Source of the DNA: Nothopassalora personata
Taxonomy: Eukaryota; Ascomycota; Dothideomycetes; Mycosphaerellales; Mycosphaerellaceae
Assembly: GCA_033816765.1 (NCBI GenBank)
Contig: CM066295.1
Location: 1,240,001 to 1,304,000 of the forward strand
DNA: 64,000 nt
Direction: 5' to 3'
The first letter of the stretch is position 1; each line of letters starts with the position of its first letter. Shown here one piece after another: positions 31,280 to 43,340 of this stretch. The notes below the pieces were generated by a model. The model did no database searches, had not been told where the DNA came from, and saw only the letters and a list, made by a program, of their open reading frames with translations. Both the position numbers and the translations under genes were made by a program.

Positions 31280-34200
31280 CTATTTAGAGGATTAAAAGAT
31301 AAGACGATACGCCGGCCGTTTAGATGTAGCGTTACCCGTGCTTATCGTACGTAAGCTAGGAGGCGGCCTACGAGTCTACGTAGACTATCGAGCAGTAAAC
31401 GCTATAACGATAAAGTCGAGGTATCCTATTCCGCTTATGTAAGACACCCTTAACCGGATGTTAGGTAAGCGCTACTTTACCCGATTAGACGTTATAGTAG
31501 CGTTTAATCGTATACGGATCGCTAAAGGGTACGAATGGAAAACGGCCTTTACGACGAGATATAGTTAATTCGAGTACCTCGTAATGCCGTTTGGCCTATG
31601 TAACGCCCTAGGCACGTTTTAGTCGTACATTAACGATATACTACGTAAGTTCTTAGACGACTTCTACTCCGTATATCTAGACGATATTATTATATTTAGC
31701 GATAATCTAAAAGACTACGTAGCGTACGTAAAGAAGGTTCTACGGAAGATTTAGGATACTAGCCTTTAGCTCGATCTATCGAAGTGCGAATTTCACACCT
31801 AATCGACTAAGTATCTCGGCCTTATTATTAGTAAAGACGGTATATCGATAGATCTAGTAAAAGTGTAAGTAGTGTGAGACTAGGCTACTCCCTAGAATGT
31901 AAAGGACATACTTACCTTTAACGGCTTCGCTAGTTTCTATCGTAGGTTTATTAAGAACTATAGTGAGATCGTGCTACCGATAGTACGACTTACTAAGAAG
32001 GATGCGCTATGGAACTAGACTCTAGAATGCTAAGTAGCCTTCGACGGTCTAAAGTAGGCGTTTATAGATGCTAAAGGCGTCGTACTCGTAATGTTTAAGC
32101 CTAGTAGGGAGACGGTATTAGAGACGGACGCATTAGATTTCGTTACTACCGCGGTCCTTAGCTAACGTAATAAGGAAGGTGTATTACGCCTAGTAGCCTA
32201 CTTATTGAAGAAGATGACCCCTTAGGAGTGTAACTACGATATCTACGATAAGGAACTACTAGCTATCGTTAAGGCATTTAAGGAATAGCGACCCGAGCTT
32301 ATAGCTAGCGACATCGATAATAACGAAGACGGCGACTTCGAGAACCTCTAGAGTAACGGTAAGCCTATGCTCGTGTACTCGGACTATAAGAACCTCGAAT
32401 GGTTTATAATAACTAAGGAGCTTAATCGTAGGTAAGCTCGATAGGCTAAATTCCTATTACAATTCTTCTTTAAGATCGTGTATAGGCTAGGTAAGTAAGG
32501 AGGTAAGCTAGATAGCCTAATACGCCGTATATAGGATATACCGGATCGTATAGATATAGACGACCTACGAAGAGGACAGCAATAGCGCGTGTTACTCGGG
32601 GTAGACCGCTTTCTAAACATAGTAGGAATGAACACCTTAGTAAGTAAAGCCCTAGCTCTATTAGCTAGTAAGATTATATTTATGTTAGCTATAGCGAACA
32701 CCGGCGCTATAATCGACTAAGCACTCGAAGCGGACATTCGATAGCTCTATTAATAGGATAACGCTTAGGAAGCATTACACTAACTCGAAGAGAAGTAACT
32801 AGTTAAGCTACTCCGGTAGAGTAAACTGGACGACCGAGAAGCTAGAGCAATCGATAGACTAATATATGTAAAGAACCGGTTCGGCGGATATAGACTCTTC
32901 GTGCCCCCTTCCGACGATAGTTAATACGACGTATACACTAGGATTACTAAAGCCTTCTACGACGCTCTAGTAGCGGGTTACCTAGGGCGCACGAAGACGT
33001 ATAAACAAGTTACCTAGTACTACGTATAGCTAAGGATCTCTCGCACAGTTCGTAACTTCTATAAAGGTTATCGCATATGCACGAATACGACTTCGTCTAC
33101 CTAGATGCCGTATAGCCTACTATATCTAATGCCTATTCTATTCAACACTTAGGACGATGTGGCTATAGACTTCGTCGTTAAGCTACTAGATGGGCGGTAT
33201 ACTACGGACGGCTAAACATATAATAACATCCTTACTATTACTAACCGCTTAAGTAAGGAACGCTATCTAATCCCCGTTCTAAGCATAAAGGCCGAGTACA
33301 TAGCCTACATCTACATTAAGTACGTGTTTAGTAGGTATAGCCTACCTAAATTAATTACATCCGATCGAGGGCTATAGTAGTTATTAGCATTTTAGAAACG
33401 CCTTTACGAGCTACTATAGATTAAGCGTAAGCTCTCTACTAGATACTACCCGGAAACAGATAGATAAAGCGAAAACACTAATAAGGAAATAGAGAAGTAC
33501 CTCCGTAGCTTTATTAACTACGCGTAAGACGATTAGCTAGACTAGTTGCTACTAGCTAAGTTTACGGCTAACGATAGAGTCTTAGAGAGTATAGGAGTCT
33601 CTCTATTTATAGCTAACTATAGGAAACTTCTACGCTATACCGATGCCGAACTAGACTTACTAATATAGCTAATGCCGATACGATAGAAGCTAGATGTACA
33701 GTTAGCTAACGCCTTCGCGAAACGTATAAGCGAAATGCGGCAGTACCTATACGACGCTATGCACATAGCTTAAGACTCCTAAGTAGACTTCGCTAACTAG
33801 TATAGGACGCCGGCACTAACGTACGAAGTAGGAGATAAAGTCTATCTTAGCACACGTAACTAGCGTATAACACGCCCGTCGAAGAAGCTAGATTTCCGCT
33901 ACGTAGGACTATACGCGATTATAGAGGTGCTACCTAACGATGCCTATAGACTAGATATACTAGCATCGCTATCTAACTTATATAACGGCTTCTATATAAA
34001 CCTACTGCTACCCGCGTACGAAGCGCTACCTAGATAAGTGGAACTACCACCGCTACCGATTAAAGTGGAGGATAAAGAAGGGAATTCCTACGAGGAATAG
34101 TACGTTAATAAGGTACTTAACATTAGGAGGAGATACGGACGATACGAGTACTTAGTGAAGTAGGCTAGTAATAACGAAGAGGTAACATAGGAGCTAGCGG

Positions 34201-34837
34201 AGGATATTATAGAGACTGCCGCCGCCTCTATTATAGACTTTTACTATAATAGCCTAAGGAAACTAAGACCTACCGGCTTTATAGTACTAGAAGGATAGAT
34301 AGCTAACGAGGCGAACCCTTCCGCGTCGGTAATAGACATAGCCGAAGTAATAACTGTAGGTAGACACTACTCCGTAGACACAGTACCTATAGCGCTTTTA
34401 CACGAGACTAATAACCGGATAAGCCCTACGGTAGTAACTTTAGATAAAGACCCGTATAACACGGATCCTAAAGCGACCGTTAGAAGAATAGCGAGTAATA
34501 AGCGTTAATACGAATAGGAGGCTTCCTATAACTCTATAACCTTAGCGGCACCGCTACTACGTAATAGTACTAGGCTCTATAGCTCTTTAGACGCCTATGC
34601 AACAGTACCTATAACGGAGGCCTTCGTAGACTTTGTAAATTGCTACGATACCCTTAGTATCCGATATAGCGAGGACACGACTGTAGTAGTAACTGCCTAC
34701 ACGATAGATAATAACGACACGATGGACAATAACGACACGATAGACGATAACGATAAAGTGAATGACTTAGAGGATAATGTAGCCTTTATAAAGGCATATA
34801 CGATAGTAACCGGCACTAAGGACAGGCCTGATTTTTA

Positions 34838-34849
34838 GAGGGGGGGTAG
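34838..34849 (+). other. Polypurine tract of gypsy-1
   Basis: GAGGGGGGGTAG directly precedes the 3' LTR, matching the tract of gypsy-2 (GAGAGGGGGGGTAC) almost base for base. Confidence 0.8.
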
Positions 34850-35010
34850 TGTCACGGGCCTAGCCTAGGGTCTAGTGAATGGCCCCACCGGTCACGTGAC
34901 TAGCTTAGCGGCTTAGCGGTTCCTTAAGAATCCGCGTCGCCCGCACCCTCTTTCGTAGACCGTCTAATAACTTTGTTCTTTACCTATTAACTTAAGACGG
35001 CTCCCTTACA
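34850..35010 (+). repeat. 3' LTR of gypsy-1
   Basis: 161 bp, TGTCACGGGC...CTCCCTTACA, with canonical TG/CA ends. Followed by GTACG, the mutated target duplication. Confidence 0.9.
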
Positions 35011-37900
35011 GTACGAGACATCGTAATAATAACGCCGCCCGCTCGTTCTACTAGGTCCTAGTTAGACGCGTAGTTAGTAGTGTTATACTACTCAATTTAA
35101 TTGTTATTAATAGTTAAGCGGAAGGCTATACTAATAGCTACTTCATTATCGCTATAGAAGTAAATAAACCTACGCCTAATGAAATTAATAAAGCTAAGTA
35201 GGCTATTGAAGTAAGCTAATACTAATGGTTAGTCCCTATTCTTAATAGTGAATTAAAAGTACCCGTAGGTATCTAAATCGTAGAAATGAACTAGGTAACG
35301 ATTACTATTGTATACTAGTGTAAACTTAGCTAAATCTATAGCTACGTGCCTATAGGGAGTCATTGCCCTAATTGGCTTAGTCCTGTTAAACACTTTATAT
35401 ACCTTAGCTAGGCTACATGCTCTACAATATATAGTAAGGGGTACTTTAGGTGCATTAGGGTTAATAACCACCCCCTTAACTCTAAACGGAAGCTAGTTAA
35501 TGCGTTTAGCGCTAATATAGCCGAAGATTTAGTACCACTAGCGGCCTAAGAGCTTACGGTGTTTAATGGGGGTCCTACTAGACGTTACTATACCTTTAGT
35601 GCCCCCTGTACTATTTATTACTACTATAACGGTACGGTCGCCGTTAGAGTCCTAAATAGGCGGTGTTTAGATAGTATTACCCTTACCAATTATGCTAATA
35701 AAGTGCGCTATACGCTACTTCTTAGTAATCTTTAGTAGGATGCTCCCATTATTGCTCGATAGCTATTTGTAGACTATCTCTAACTAAGGCGGTGTAACTA
35801 CCTTAAAGAAGGGGATTATGCTAGTAGGGCGATGCAGGTCTATCAATTTCTTATTATTATAATAGACTGAATTAGTGCGTCCGTGCTACTAAAGTCTAGC
35901 CGTCTCTATACGTAAGTAGGAGATAACGTTTACATAAAAGCCTAGGCAATAGGCTACATCTAATAGGGTAAATAGTATCCCCTCTATCTTTATGCGAACC
36001 TTACCTAATGCGGTAATAGGGAATGTCGTAGTTCCGGCTTAGATTAATAAGGTAGTTAGACGCTCTATAATGAATTCTACGCCCTACTAGTTATAGTAAT
36101 TAATAACATAGGTGTCCGAGCAGTTATCGTATACCTAGCAATCCCTAAAGTTGAAGCTTAATTAGCTTATCGAGCTCGAAAGGACAGTAAGACTAGTAAA
36201 GCCGTACGGTGCTACCTTACCCTTAGCAATTGCCTTATCTTGTTCCTTATCCGTACGCCCATTACGGTTCAATACGCCTAGTAAGCGTTCACTATTATTG
36301 CCTAAGTAGTAATTAATAAAATGCTTCTAGTACTTCTTCTACTACTTAGAGCGCTAATCCTTTAATGGACGCTTCTTAGGGTTAACTACATCGCATAAAT
36401 AGAGGTTCTTATAATAACTCTCCTTAGGCTCGCCGGTAATGTTCTAGTAGCCGCTTAGCCTATCGTTATTATTACTGCTCTTTCCTTTATTTATACCGTT
36501 ACTACGGTTACGACTCTTATCGCCGCGGCTACGACGACGGTCGTTATTATTACTATCGTTCCTACCGACTGTGCCTACTGTAGGCGCTAGTAGTAGAGGC
36601 TCGTCCTCTACTAAGGGTTCGCCTATAAAGGTTACGAAGACTAATCGACCGTTCGTAGTAACTAGGGTAGTATCGCGTATCTATTCGAGGTATCGCTCGG
36701 TAAGCTTACTAAGCGAGAGCTTATTACGCTTCTACTTATTATATAGTGATGCTCTATAGGTAGGAGTTTTCTACTATATCGTAAGTAGGAAGTGTCGTAG
36801 TAGGTCTCCGTACTCGGCATAGTTATAATCTAGCATCTTAGTCTATAGTACTAGCTAGTCTAAATACTAGTCGTCGACCCTTCGGGCCTAGCTCTTCTAA
36901 AGCCTATTTAGCTCTAGTGTAAGCTATCGCTTACGCAACATGTCGTTTAGTCCGTACTAATCCTTTAGAGCCTAGACCTTGCCTCTAAGGGTGCGTTTAC
37001 TATGCATTAGCTCCTAGCCTAGCTCTATAGTAGTCCTAATTAGGTAGGTAACTAATTTAGACCTTACGGACGTAAAGATGTTATACATCCGCTACCTACG
37101 GTCGGTGTCTAACTAGCGAAGCTTAATAAGTGTTAGGAACCGCTGTACGTTATCCCAACTGGGCTTGGATCTTTGCAGTGATGTCTCTGACTCGTTGAGA
37201 AGGTAGTGGTCCCAAACAGTATATGGTGTATACTTGGAATGAGTTGAGCACGAGGCTCCTATCTACTTGTAAAAGAGCGTCGTCTATATAGTGCCTCCGC
37301 ACGAGTGCGATCGGCCACCATGAGTCGCGCTATCACGAGCCCGATCCCTCTGGGTTATCGTTCTCGTCGTAGCCACGTGATGTGTGCGATCCGCTTGTTA
37401 GACCCGAATCGCTCCTGCTCTTCGGTGATTGGTCTAAACCGTAACACCCTGATCAAGAGTGATCAGGACCGATCAGTCCTGATCGCTCTGTCACGTGACT
37501 CCCCAGGCATCCATGTCTGCAGCTTCGTCTGGTTTCCTGCTCCGTTGTCCAACCATTTGCACCGATAACACTGTTCCGTAACAATAAGCTCCTTATCTTT
37601 AGCCGTAGCGTCTTTAGTAGTGTATACTAATTAGATTTGCTCGAACGTTAAGTATACCGGCTCTATTAGCTCGGCGGTAGTATCGTTCGGATCTATATAC
37701 TTCTAGATATTTAGAGACTTAGCGTAGAGCTCTAACTAACGGTTAAACTTATCCTATTAGTTATAACTCTTAAGAACGATAGTACCGTGCGGCAAAGTAC
37801 CGGTACCACCGGGTGTCTCGGTAGTCGCTATAACGGTATTAATAGGCCTAATAAAGGTTTCTATAGGTCTACTAGGGTTACTACACTACTATACAATGGT
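35011..37900 (-). pseudogene. Copia-2 Gag, protease and integrase N-terminus (RIPed)
   Basis: Read leftward. The Gag region covers about 37.9-36.4 kb and is cut by the solo LTR at 37131-37583. A protease relic (YDNCSDTYVINYYN) lies near 36.12 kb. The integrase zinc region follows at 35253-35471, where a short open stretch keeps CRACSLAKVYKVFNRTKPIRAMTPY, typical of copia. The integrase core then runs to 35011 and continues at 26710 on the other side of gypsy-1. Confidence 0.7.
37131..37583 (-). repeat. Solo LTR, 453 bp, related to the LTR at 56659
   Basis: Flanked by the 5-bp duplication ATAAG (37126-37130 and 37584-37588). On the minus strand it starts TGTTACGG and ends GGTTCCTAACA, and it shares long stretches with the 316-bp LTR at 56659-56974, for example CCCAGTTGGGATAACGTACA near the 3' end. 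It is about 137 bp longer. It contains an inverted repeat (ATCAGGAC...GTCCTGAT, 37461-37484) and TCACGTGAC. It is not RIPed, so it arose after the host copia decayed. Confidence 0.9.
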
Positions 37901-38216
37901 TGTCAATAGGATAATAATAGATCCTACTGGTTTTTAATAACGATGCAAAATCTACTCTAGGGCTTCGTTTTATGTAGCGAACGTTAGTAAGCGCCTATCG
38001 GGCTCATAACTATTACGTTACAAGTGGTTAGAAGTTATGAAATGGGCTTATAAAGGTATTTTAAAAGCAGGTAGTAGATTGTATGTATCTAAGCTAGAAT
38101 TGAAAGGGCTGCTTATAAAAAGGCTGTAGGTAACTAATTAATGTTACCTAATTCTTAGCCGCTGCTACCTTAGGTTTAATTAGGCTATAGCGCCGGTGTA
38201 CGCTTAGATCGTAACA
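37901..38216 (-). repeat. Possible solo LTR, 316 bp
   Basis: Read on the minus strand it starts TGTTACGATC and ends TATTGACA, so the ends are TG...CA, and it keeps more CA/TG dinucleotides than its surroundings. No target duplication is visible and there is no second copy in the window. An alternative is a fragment of the copia-2 5' LTR. Confidence 0.3.
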
Positions 38217-38955
38217 CCTAAGGGACCCCCGCTAAACCTAAGGTTAATATAATCTATTAGTTGTTAATATATCCTCCCCTATTACGAACCTATCCTTAGG
38301 TTCTAAAGCAGTAAGCCCGGGTACTATAGGTAGCGTAGTTAGTCGCTATAAGCTAAGGTAGTCTTATAGTAGCATAATAGCTCACCCTATCATTTAGCTT
38401 AACATATAAGATGTTAGGTAATCCTAGGGCCTACTAGCGACAGTTTATAAAGATCGAAAGGATTCTTCTAATAGAGACCGTAATAGTAACGTTAATAACC
38501 GCGACTCGCGCCCGTCGCACTACGTAGACGTATACTACGAAACTAGCGAGGGAATAGGTAGCTATGTTAGTATTAATCGAACGGGCTAGATAGTTAAATA
38601 ATGCGAACGCTATTTATAAAACAAGTAAGTGTTAGTACTAGTAACCTAATAAATCTAAGGACGAGTCTATCGCGTAGCTAGAAAGTTAGTTAAGAGAAGA
38701 TAAGTAACTATAAGAAACAAGTGAGATCTAAGGACTAGAAGTACCCGTACCCGAAGTATTAACTAGAATTAGAACTAGAATTAGAACTAGAAACCTATAG
38801 GCTATAGCTATAGCCGGAAATTCAACTAGAAACTAGGAGCCTATAAACCCGTACTAACTACTTAGTTCCATTCATTCTTATACAACTCCTTTATCTAGAC
38901 CTACTCGTTATCGTAGCTAATACTAGTCTTATTAGACGCGTCCCTAAGTAGCTAG
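38217..38955 (-). pseudogene. Partial copy of the unit A gene (Ser/Asn-rich end)
   Basis: About 700 bp closely match 39316-40060, including the hexanucleotide repeat encoding a Ser/Asn-rich run on the minus strand. The match breaks off at 38955 where the larger unit A copy starts. It looks like a truncated second copy beside the first. Confidence 0.7.
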
Positions 38956-39030
38956 TAATGTCTACTAACTACCCTATGTAGGCCTGTCTAAGTTGTAGTG
39001 GTGTGGAGCGGCGCTTATGTAAGCAGAGGT

Positions 39031-39056
39031 ATTTACCGGTCCCGGGACCGTGAAAT
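39031..39056. repeat. Palindrome, left boundary of unit A (one base lost)
   Basis: ATTTACCGGTCCCGGGACCG followed by TGAAAT in place of GTAAAT-type symmetry. Followed by TCACGTGAC at 39061-39069. Confidence 0.8.
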
Positions 39057-39348
39057 CAGGTCACGTGACAAGTAGCGCAGTAGCCGGATAAAACAAGAGG
39101 ATTAGCGGACCTAAACCCCTATACCCTCTACTTAAGAGGTATGAATTGAATTGTTACCTTAATGCTACGCTAATAATGCTTAACTACGTAGTATATATCT
39201 TAATAGCCATACCAGTCCCGCTAGCTTACCTAAATGTCCAATTAAACCTAAAATGAAATAGGGGCAAGTTAGACCTAAGGAACCCCCCCTCTAAACCTAA
39301 GGTCGACATAACTAAACCTAAGGTTAACACAACTAATTAGTCGTTAAT

Positions 39349-42300
39349 ATATCCTCCCCTATTACGAACCTGTCCTTAGGTTCTAAAGTAGTAAGCCCGG
39401 GCATTATAGGTAGCTTAATTAGTTGCTATAAGCTAAGGTAGTCTTATAGTAGTATAGTAGCTCACCCTACTATTTAGCTTAATATATAAGATGTTAGGTA
39501 GTCCTAGGGCCTACTAGCGACAGTTTATAAAGATCGAAAGGATCCTTCTAATAGAGACCGTAATAATAACGTTAATAACCGCGACTCGCATCCGTCGCAC
39601 TATACTAACGTATACTACGAAACTAGCGAGGGAATAGACAGTTATGTTAGCATTAATCGAGCGGGCTAGATAGTCGAATAACGTTAACGCTACTTATAAG
39701 ACAAGTGAGCGTTAGTACTAGCAACCTAATAAATCTAAAGACGAATCTACCGCGTAGCTAGAAGGTAAGTTAAGGGAAGATAAGTAACCATAAGAAACAA
39801 GTAAGATCTAAGGACTAGAAGCACCTATACCCGAAGCATTAGAACTAGAATTAGAACTAGAATTAGAACTAGAATCAGAACTAGAATTAGGACTAGAATC
39901 CTATAGGCTATAGCTATAGCCGGAAATCAACTAGAAACTAGGAGCCTATAGACCTACACTAACCACTTAGTTCTACTTAGTCTTACATAACTCCTTTGTC
40001 TAGACCTACTCGTTGTCGTAGCTAATACTAGTCTTACTAGACGCGTCCCTAAGTAGCTAGTTAGTAAAGTTCCTATAGTAGTTACGGAAGAAGCTCTTAT
40101 TACGCCCTTCGCTTATAAAGCACATCTACTCGAGAGTAGTAACTAAGCTAAGCTACTTGTCTATTAATTTCATAGCTCGGACGCGCTAATTATGTATCTT
40201 CTTATAGAAGAGCTCCGAGTCTAGGCGGACCGTAGCATTAAGCCACCTTCTAGCATTAAGGATGACTTCGTTATCGTTCTAAGACTTCAAACCCGCTAGG
40301 GCATCGGATAGAGGGCTAATGCTACTAAGGTATACGACCGTAGGAAAAGGATAGCCGGGTACTAGGCGTCGATACTTAAATCCTATAGCGCTCTTACTTA
40401 GCGTCTTAAAGTTACGATAGAGGTCTATCACCTAGTGTATGCTCTAGCTTCGCTAGAGTTTAAGATAGTCATCGTCGCGGATCTCGATAAAGTAAGGGTT
40501 AATCTAGCGTAGCGTCTTCTTATGTACGGCCTACCTTATTAGGACGCCTATAGTAGTTACCCGCATTTGCCTAGCGCTTAGGTCCTCTCTAAACTAGCTA
40601 ATGCTGTTCTTACTTAGGTAATTTTAGACCCTAACCGAGAAGAAACGCTTGAATTGGCCGTCTTCTATGTAGTCGTTAATCTAGCACTACTAGATGAACT
40701 CTCTAGCATTCCCTTTCTTATAAAAACCGTATAAAAACTCCGGCCTACTTATACCCTCTAAGTTAAGAGAGTATAGCATGTTAAGCCGGTTACTAGTCTA
40801 GTAGTTTTCAATTTCGAGGTTTAAGTCGACCCTAGCATACTGTACTATAGTGTTCGCGTCACCCCCTAATAAGCCCTATTAAAGCTAAAAATCGTAGGCC
40901 TAGGGAAGGAGATGAACCGAGTGCAGTACTAAGGGTGTAGCGCCACTTGTAAGAGCTACAGCCCGGGGTCTTGTCGTATAATCTATTAGCTTAGAGAATA
41001 CTACATGTTCTAGTAGACGCCGCCGTTACTAACCTTATTCAATTCTCGTAGGTGCCATCGGTACACGTCGAATTCTCGACTTATTATTTCTCTAACTAAT
41101 TTAACCCGCGGTACTAGTTTAGCGTTATTGTACTAGTATAGCATGTTACTATTAATGTAGGTACCGGTGCTATTAAGATCGGCTTAGTTAGCTTCATTAA
41201 TGCCGAATTTGTCGAGGATCTAGTTATAGTTAGTATACGTAACGATGCTACTCGTAGTACCGACTTTGCCTCGAACGCGGAGGCAGCTAAGCAGGTTAAT
41301 AGTCTTCTAACTACGCTTATTAGGGCAAAACCACAACCCATTCTTTACCTTAATAGCTAAAAAACTCTTACCTTTAAAGAGCTAGTCTTAGACCTTAAGC
41401 GCGCGCTTATATAGGGTATTAGCGGTAATACCGGGATTCGTAACGAAGTAGAGGGCCTTATAGTAGAAATCTCGAACATACTAATCGCACATTATAGCGC
41501 TAACCTTACTATCCTTCTTAAGAACGTCCGAGACAGCATATTCGAGTATCTTAAGGCCCGCCATCCGGTACTTAGGTAGCTAGTTAATGCTATCTACATT
41601 AATTGAGTTTCTAAACTTAATGCTATAGTACCGCTTATTATAGGTGCAGTTAGCGCGCTTAATCCGGAGGGCCTCGTCTTCTTATAGGATCTAATCCTTA
41701 AAGACTAATACATCCCTAATTATAGCCGAAGGTAACATAGTAAGTATCGGATTACTATTCTTAGTTAGGGCCGGAGTGGATCGTAGAGTACTAACCGGTA
41801 TACCTAGCGGACTGCCCTCGCGTATAGGTGCGCTATCTAGCGTTCGGTTAGGCGAGGATCGAGTAGGCGCAGTTATGCCCTTACCTATACTCTCGCCTAT
41901 ACGGAGCTACTTAAGTCGACTCGACTTACGACCGCCTCTCGATAGGACTGTAGGCTAGGTAGAGGCTAGTGGAGTTAGCGTAGTACTCTTTACACGTCCT
42001 TTACCTTTACTACCCGGTAGTAGCTAACGTGGCTGTTACTAGCTAGATGGTCTAGGTTAATCTATGCTATCCTCTAGGGACGCGGACTTCTTAGTAATAG
42101 TACCCTCTATAAAGTATAGAAGGCTATCCTTATAGACGGCTAGGCGGTATCTTCTAATAATCTCCCTACTCTTAGCCGATTGCGGATCAATACTACGTGC
42201 TTTAGCCTCCCTATCGTACCGGGTAAGATTACTAGGCTCTAAAATTCGCTTACGATCTATGCCCTTACGGCCGATCCTTATACGCTAGATTAATGCCCTC

Positions 42301-42890
42301 TAGATTCTACTAATAGCCCTACTATAGTCTAGGTACTTATTAATGAAGGCCGTGAACTAGCGGCGCCCGCTGTTAGTACTATAAAGCTCGGAGATAACGC
42401 GTCGATTAAGAATCTTATTGTCTATCTACTATAGCTAGTAGCGGGTAAGCGTAGCTCGAAGAGTCTTCTCTCGGTCACGAATCTCTAAACCGGTCTTACG
42501 AATCTTACCGACGATAGGAAATAAGACATCGAGCTTCTTATTACTAAGGAATTTATCCTAGTAGCTCTTACCTATGCCGCTCTTAACTTCCTCGAAAAAT
42601 AGGTTAACCTAGACGGAGTAGTCTTCGAACACCTTCTCGAAGCCCTTATAGAAGTCCTTTAACACCTTAACCCGCTTCTAAGGACTAAGCTCTCGGAATA
42701 TGACATTAGCGGCGGACTTCGGCGTGTTCGTATTAGTAAGAACATGCTTAACGTTGTCCGGTAGGCGAAGGGACTTGAACAAGGTCTAAGGTAGGCGGGT
42801 AAGCCTAGTAATAGTACTAGTAAGCGCTATGCTTAAGCTAGCCGGGCGTGACGATAGACTAGCTAAAGCTATAATAACTAGGATTCGCTA
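39349..42890 (-). pseudogene. RIPed gene of unit A, unrecognised
   Basis: Read leftward from about 42.89 kb, with TAG/TAA stops taken as mutated Gln or Trp codons, one frame can be followed for roughly 3.4 kb (about 1,100 residues). The N-terminal half is basic and helical, with an RIGRKGIDRKRIL-type segment near 42.25 kb. The middle carries a Pro/Ser/Thr-rich linker near 41.9 kb. The C-terminal part has aromatic-rich segments such as KYRRLVPGYPFPT near 40.35 kb and ends in a Ser/Asn-rich repeat (39838-39900). A short un-stopped piece survives at 41114-41341. I do not recognise a transposase, helicase or recombinase signature. The limits are approximate. Confidence 0.5.
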
Positions 42891-43314
42891 TTAGTAAGAT
42901 CGTAAGAGCTGGCTATCTCGTAGTGCCACTCTAGAGTGTTAGTAAGCCTTAAAAGCTTAGTATTAGGGTAGGGGCTTTAAAGAAGGTTAAGGTCGTAAAG
43001 AGAGAGAGAGACTAAAGAACCGGCTGATGTGTATAGTAATAGATGGATGTGTTAGTAGCTCTAGTGATAGTATTAGTGTTTAAAGAAAAAGAGAGGAAGT
43101 AGTAGGTAGAGAGCTACGCTTAAGTATGCCTCTTAGCGTATGTCCCTATAACCGTTACAAGGTAGCAGCGCCGAGACCGGTCTTATAAGTGGTAAGAGCA
43201 GTGCCATTAAGGTTATACTAAAGGTCCGATAACCCTACATGTGACCGAAAACTAGTGCTAGTAACTACCTAGGTAAGCATTCGGTAGGGGCATGCTACGC
43301 TATTACGTGATCCG

Positions 43315-43340
43315 ATTTACCGGTCCCGGGACCGGTAAAT
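43315..43340. repeat. Perfect 26-bp palindrome, right boundary of unit A
   Basis: ATTTACCGGTCCC directly followed by its exact reverse complement. Identical copies are at 54450-54475 and 63474-63499. Confidence 0.95.

Larger units (their letters stand above)
29460..34838 (+). pseudogene. Gypsy-1 Pol with C-terminal chromodomain (RIPed, LINE-interrupted)
   Basis: A protease relic (LGLVDSST) lies near 29.53 kb. The reverse transcriptase YLDD box is at 31674-31685. RNase H follows around 32.1-32.5 kb, then integrase with a D-D-E core (about 33.15-33.5 kb), and a chromodomain-like end (RRRYGRYEYLVK) near 34.13 kb. All are read past RIP stops. The frame is cut at 30518 by the LINE-like insertion and resumes after 31294 without loss. 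The terminal TAG at 34836-34838 runs straight into the polypurine tract. Confidence 0.75.
26711..35010 (+). mobile_element. RIPed Ty3/gypsy chromovirus, gypsy-1
   Basis: 161-bp LTRs at 26711-26871 and 34850-35010, with a 5-bp target duplication. Gag and Pol are on the plus strand with pervasive RIP stops. A 761-bp LINE-like insertion interrupts pol at 30519-31279. The LTR ends (TGTCACGGG...CTTACA) and polypurine tract closely resemble those of the young gypsy-2 at 46.7-54 kb, so the two belong to related families of different ages. Confidence 0.9.
23853..37900 (-). mobile_element. RIPed copia-2, split by gypsy-1 and a solo LTR
   Basis: A minus-strand copia element whose halves lie at about 23853-26710 and 35011-37900. 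The integrase frame runs without loss from the right half (ending at 35011) into the left half (starting at 26710). The 5-bp duplication GTGCG/GTACG marks the gypsy-1 insertion site. A young solo LTR at 37131-37583 sits in the Gag region. The outer limits are approximate. Confidence 0.7.

Noticed and set aside
27023..34838. Stop codon reassignment (TAG read as Gln/Trp) because long frames are broken almost only by TAG/TAA
   Set aside because: The host genes and young elements in the window use normal stops and normal Gln/Trp codons. The pattern follows CpA-to-TpA mutation on both strands, so RIP explains it.
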